From Todiramphus chloris collaris (lineage: Eukaryota; Chordata; Aves; Coraciiformes; Alcedinidae): a stretch of 64,000 nucleotides of DNA. The position numbers and the translations under genes were made by a program. The stretch spans positions 32,711,602 to 32,775,601 of the forward strand of contig JANVCC010000022.1 in NCBI GenBank assembly GCA_025345505.1. The letters are read 5' to 3'. Shown one piece after another: positions 62,901-64,000 of the stretch; position 1 is the first letter of the stretch, and every line of letters starts with the position of its first letter. The notes beneath the pieces were generated by a model. The model was not told the origin of the DNA and searched no databases. It saw only the letters and a program-made list of their open reading frames with translations.

Positions 62901-62954
62901 CGGCCGGCAACAGCTGTGGGGCTGGGGGCGCCCGCCGCCCGGCTCGGCGGCCAT
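50884..62954 (-). CDS. LMLN: LMLN, leishmanolysin-like zinc metallopeptidase (invadolysin, M8 family)
   Basis: Sixteen exons were read by translating the minus strand: 62954-62745, 62410-62313, 62210-62180, 61699-61617, 61145-61028, 60193-60015, 59369-59264, 59011-58917, 58079-57962, 56675-56568, 54890-54814, 54196-54086, 53393-53261, 52684-52525, 51763-51633, 51366-51156. They total 1969 bases, about 656 residues, and phases agree at every junction. An unresolved short terminal exon follows (candidates at 50963 or 49541). The protein starts with a long Leu-rich signal sequence, then a pro-region. The metzincin zinc site is HEIIH (H269, E270, H273), the third ligand H375 lies in ELNHWE, and the Met-turn is M386 in EAMTG. 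The C-terminal half is Cys-rich. In animals the family acts in cell migration, mitosis and lipid-droplet biology. All catalytic residues are intact, so the enzyme is predicted active. Confidence 0.93.
51156..51366 (-). CDS. LMLN: LMLN exon 16
   Basis: The acceptor is tttattttaaag and the donor GTAGGC. It encodes [60 protein letters not shown] and [10 protein letters not shown], the Cys-rich C-terminal module with a CPxCxxFC pattern. Confidence 0.92.
51480..51625. repeat. Low-complexity A/C-rich and G-run tract in LMLN intron 15
   Basis: The 266-base intron between LMLN exons 15 and 16 contains G8 at 51488-51495, further G-runs to about 51522, and C8 at 51573-51580 with CAA/AAC repeats between and after. 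G-runs and C-runs on the same strand could pair. Confidence 0.8.
51633..51763 (-). CDS. LMLN: LMLN exon 15
   Basis: The acceptor is tttctaccttag and the donor GTAAGT. It encodes [20 protein letters not shown], then [20 protein letters not shown] and GCYQ. Confidence 0.94.
52525..52684 (-). CDS. LMLN: LMLN exon 14
   Basis: The acceptor is attttgttttgcag and the donor GTCAGT. It encodes [20 protein letters not shown], then [20 protein letters not shown] and [13 protein letters not shown]. Confidence 0.94.
53261..53393 (-). CDS. LMLN: LMLN exon 13
   Basis: The acceptor is tttttttttttgag and the donor GTATAA. It encodes [20 protein letters not shown], then [20 protein letters not shown] and PQEYQ. 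The long T-run before the AG serves as polypyrimidine tract. Confidence 0.92.
54086..54196 (-). CDS. LMLN: LMLN exon 12 (symmetric 111-nt exon, probable cassette)
   Basis: The acceptor is catacctttacag and the donor GTAAGG. It encodes [20 protein letters not shown], then [17 protein letters not shown]. Length is 37 codons with phase 2 on both sides, so skipping it preserves frame. Confidence 0.88.
54814..54890 (-). CDS. LMLN: LMLN exon 11 (Met-turn)
   Basis: The acceptor is ataactttcag and the donor GTAAGA. It encodes [20 protein letters not shown], then LMEDT. M386 is the metzincin Met-turn. Confidence 0.93.
56568..56675 (-). CDS. LMLN: LMLN exon 10 (third zinc ligand)
   Basis: The acceptor is gttttctttctag and the donor GTTAGT; 36 codons in phase 0. 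It encodes [20 protein letters not shown], then [16 protein letters not shown], which holds the third zinc-binding histidine H375. Confidence 0.93.
57384..57420 (+). repeat. G-rich homopurine tract in LMLN intron 9
   Basis: G10 followed by AGGGGGAGGAGG within the intron between LMLN exons 9 and 10. It is C-rich in the transcript. Simple low-complexity sequence. Confidence 0.8.
57962..58079 (-). CDS. LMLN: LMLN exon 9
   Basis: The acceptor is tttcttcttacag and the donor GTAAGT. It encodes [20 protein letters not shown], then [20 protein letters not shown]. Confidence 0.92.
58917..59011 (-). CDS. LMLN: LMLN exon 8
   Basis: The acceptor is aaacccttcaag read in reverse (tatcttgaag), and the donor GTATTT. 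It encodes [20 protein letters not shown] and [14 protein letters not shown] directly follows the HExxHAL helix. Confidence 0.92.
59264..59369 (-). CDS. LMLN: LMLN exon 7 (zinc-binding HExxH)
   Basis: The acceptor is aactctcttccag and the donor GTAAGG. It encodes [28 protein letters not shown] and HEIIHAL, the catalytic zinc motif. Confidence 0.95.
60015..60193 (-). CDS. LMLN: LMLN exon 6, followed by a GC donor
   Basis: The acceptor is acactgtccaag. It encodes [59 protein letters not shown] and AG of R. The donor is AG|GCAAGT (GC at 60014-60013). The nearby GTGTTT, three bases further on, would put exon 7 out of frame. Confidence 0.92.
61028..61145 (-). CDS. LMLN: LMLN exon 5
   Basis: The acceptor is gtttgattgaag and the donor GTAAAT. 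It encodes [20 protein letters not shown], then [20 protein letters not shown], a Cys-rich segment conserved in LMLN. Confidence 0.9.
61617..61699 (-). CDS. LMLN: LMLN exon 4
   Basis: The acceptor is ttttgttctcctcag and the donor GTATGT. It encodes [20 protein letters not shown] and TGTILLS. Confidence 0.9.
62180..62210 (-). CDS. LMLN: LMLN exon 3 (micro-exon, 31 nt)
   Basis: Encodes [11 protein letters not shown] between a ttaaatatag acceptor and a GTATGT donor. It is short, but needed to keep frame between exons 2 and 4, and it matches the PEKxxLxK segment of LMLN proteins. Confidence 0.85.
62313..62410 (-). CDS. LMLN: LMLN exon 2
   Basis: The acceptor is ctcgcccggacag and the donor GTGAGT. 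It encodes [20 protein letters not shown] and [12 protein letters not shown]: the pro-region. Confidence 0.85.
62745..62954 (-). CDS. LMLN: LMLN exon 1 (start, signal sequence)
   Basis: ATG at 62954 in context GAAGATGG. It encodes 70 residues: a basic/Pro-rich start, three FPAA repeats, an 11-Leu run, and [10 protein letters not shown] at the end, with a donor GTGGGG. The hydrophobic core at residues 35-46 is a signal peptide or signal anchor. Confidence 0.85.
62820..62895 (-). repeat. Coding tandem repeats in LMLN exon 1: CTG-like run and 12-bp minisatellite
   Basis: Positions 62820-62852 encode 11 leucines, largely by CTG codons with interruptions. Adjacent, 62854-62895 carries 3.5 copies of a perfect 12-bp unit (gcggcggggaaa as written), which encodes FPAA three times. 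Both lie in the signal-sequence region. Confidence 0.9.
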
Positions 62955-63249
62955 CTTCGACTGCCCCTCCGCCGCGTCGCCATGGAGGCAGCGCCGGCCG
63001 CGGCGGGCCCCGCCAATAGGCGGGCGGGGAGCGCGGGAAAGGGTGGGGCGGAGACGACGGGCGCTTCTGATTGGGCGCGGCTGGCGGAGAGGTGAGGGGT
63101 GGGGCGGGGGGAGGGGCGGGGAGGTGGAGGTGACGGAGGGCGCGGGGGAGGCTGCGCCGTGCGGCGCTGAGCGGGGGGCGGAGCGGGGCGCGGTGGCGTG
63201 CGTGGCGTGCGTGGCGGGGTGCGGTGCGGTGCTGCGGCGGGGTGCGATG

Positions 63250-63364
63250 TTTTAAACTCAAAAAGGGTAGATTCAGACGAGATACAAGGAAGAAATTTTT
63301 TAGAGTGAGGGTGGTGAAACACTGGCCTGGGTTGCCCAGGGAGGTGGTAGATGCCCCGTCCCTG
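63250..63364 (+). mobile_element. CR1 LINE, left part, split by the LTR insertion
   Basis: Matches the CR1 3' portion (gatacaaggaagaaattttt, then ggttgcccagggaggtggta and gatgccccgtccctg). It resumes at 63943 with cctggaaacattccagatca, as expected for continuous CR1 sequence interrupted by an insertion. Confidence 0.88.
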
Positions 63365-63942
63365 TGGCGTGCGGGAAACAAACTCTCCAACCCGTGAAAG
63401 GTTCTAAAGCAGGGATGTTTATTACGGCGCCGGGTGCAAGGGGGATCGTTCCTCCCAGCTTGCACTCCCGAGTGTCCATCAAGCATCTATTTATTGCATT
63501 AAAGTATGCATATTTAGCAGAGTTAGCTACATATTCATTATACAGGGTTGGATTATCATCATCAGTTCCAGGAACTCATTATCATCGACCTCCTCCCCTT
63601 GGCACTTACGCAATGCCAGCTGGGGGTCGTGGGCCAGGGTCTCCAGGGGTCTTTGGGAGGAAGGCTGCCAGCCTTCCTCGCAGTGTACTTTCCACCTTGT
63701 GTCTCAAAATGAGAGTTGTGATGAATCGGAGATCACAGGATTGGTGGGAGGCTCTTCTTTATTCCTCCCTGTCTTGGAGTTAGTTCCCCTTATCTACAAG
63801 CTATGCAAGAAGAGCTAAGGGCCGTAAAGCTGTCAAGCCTCAAGGTCATGTCTCCTGTTTATCTCAGGAGGCCCCAGGATAACAAGGGCTGCCCAACTTG
63901 CTTCATTATCTTTTAAGCAGAACACTGTCCCCCCTCACTTCA
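63365..63942 (-). mobile_element. Solo LTR of an endogenous retrovirus, inserted in CR1
   Basis: A 578-bp insertion flanked by a direct 4-bp duplication CCTG (63361-63364 and 63943-63946). In minus orientation it begins TGAAGTGAGG and ends CACGCCA, the TG...CA termini of retroviral LTRs. On the minus strand an AATAAA lies at 63423-63418, close to the 3' end, and an A/T-rich TATA-like segment lies upstream near 63490, giving the order U3, R, U5. There are no internal viral genes, so recombination between two LTRs has left a solo copy. A 4-bp duplication is common for gammaretrovirus-like elements. The family name is not determined. Confidence 0.82.
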
Positions 63943-64000
63943 CCTGGAAACATTCCAGATCAGATTGGATGGGGCTCTGAGCAACCTGCTCTAGTTGCAG
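63943..64000 (+). mobile_element. CR1 LINE, right part, running off the window
   Basis: Continuation of the CR1 at 63250-63364: cctggaaacattccagatca, then ggatggggctctgagcaacc and tgctctagttgcag. The CR1 3' terminus lies outside the window. Confidence 0.88.

Larger units (their letters stand above)
62415..63260. promoter_or_regulatory. CpG island and promoter of LMLN
   Basis: Very CpG-rich, covering LMLN exon 1 and its upstream side. Upstream of the start codon lie CCAAT at 63013-63017 (plus orientation), ATTGG at 63070-63074 (CCAAT on the minus strand) and GC boxes (ggggcgg at 63045-63051 and a GC-box-rich stretch near 63100-63122). This is a typical TATA-less CCAAT/Sp1 promoter directing minus-strand transcription. 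The long open frames on both strands are GC-island artefacts. Confidence 0.75.

Noticed and set aside
62389-63486. 365-codon minus-strand open frame across the LMLN CpG island
   Set aside because: It runs through the LMLN promoter in a different frame from the signal-peptide exon and has Pro/Arg/Ala-rich composition typical of stop-poor GC-rich DNA. The true exon 1 frame starts at 62954 and is supported by in-phase splicing.
63364-63783. 139-codon plus-strand frame in the solo LTR
   Set aside because: It lies antisense within the LTR, which is not coding; chance frame.

Overview
This window is nuclear genomic DNA from a vertebrate, almost certainly a bird. The genes are split into short exons with GT/AG boundaries and compact introns. 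The dispersed repeats are CR1 LINEs, including copies with the typical avian 3' end, and no mammalian Alu/L1-type repeats were seen. There is one solo LTR. Three CpG islands mark three promoters. The species cannot be fixed from the sequence alone.

Layout. (1) 1-16644 is intron 1 of a minus-strand gene whose first coding exon lies at 16645-16790. The N-terminus matches OSBPL11 (oxysterol-binding-protein-related protein 11), and the rest of that gene lies to the left, outside the window. (2) About 17100-27400 is a 10 kb spacer between divergent promoters, with a strongly decayed LINE and no gene I can support. (3) 27792-43451, plus strand, is a complete eight-exon gene for a 349-residue cytosolic NAD-dependent glycerol-3-phosphate dehydrogenase. 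It is neither a clear GPD1 nor a clear GPD1L; gene order suggests the third paralogue called GPD1L2 in birds. A 1.4 kb CR1 with a largely readable reverse transcriptase sits in intron 3. (4) 43452-45600 holds converging 3' ends with polyadenylation signals on both strands. (5) 62954 down to 51156, minus strand, has 16 coding exons of LMLN (leishmanolysin-like zinc metallopeptidase, invadolysin). Every exon junction keeps the reading frame; the short terminal exon is not settled. One LMLN intron uses a GC-AG donor that the reading frame requires. (6) 63250-64000 is a CR1 split by a 578 bp solo LTR with a 4 bp target duplication, lying directly upstream of LMLN and in the same orientation.

The three genes are ordinary housekeeping or metabolic genes: lipid transfer, the glycerol-phosphate shuttle and glycerolipid supply, and a cell-surface or secretory metallopeptidase. 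They do not form a functional cluster. The most informative feature is gene order. From memory, human GPD1L lies next to OSBPL10 with OSBPL10 on the minus strand and GPD1L on the plus strand. Here a GPD1-like gene lies next to OSBPL11 in the same divergent arrangement, which suggests a pair of duplicated blocks from the early vertebrate genome duplications. No bacterial-type system, CRISPR array, tRNA or rRNA was found.
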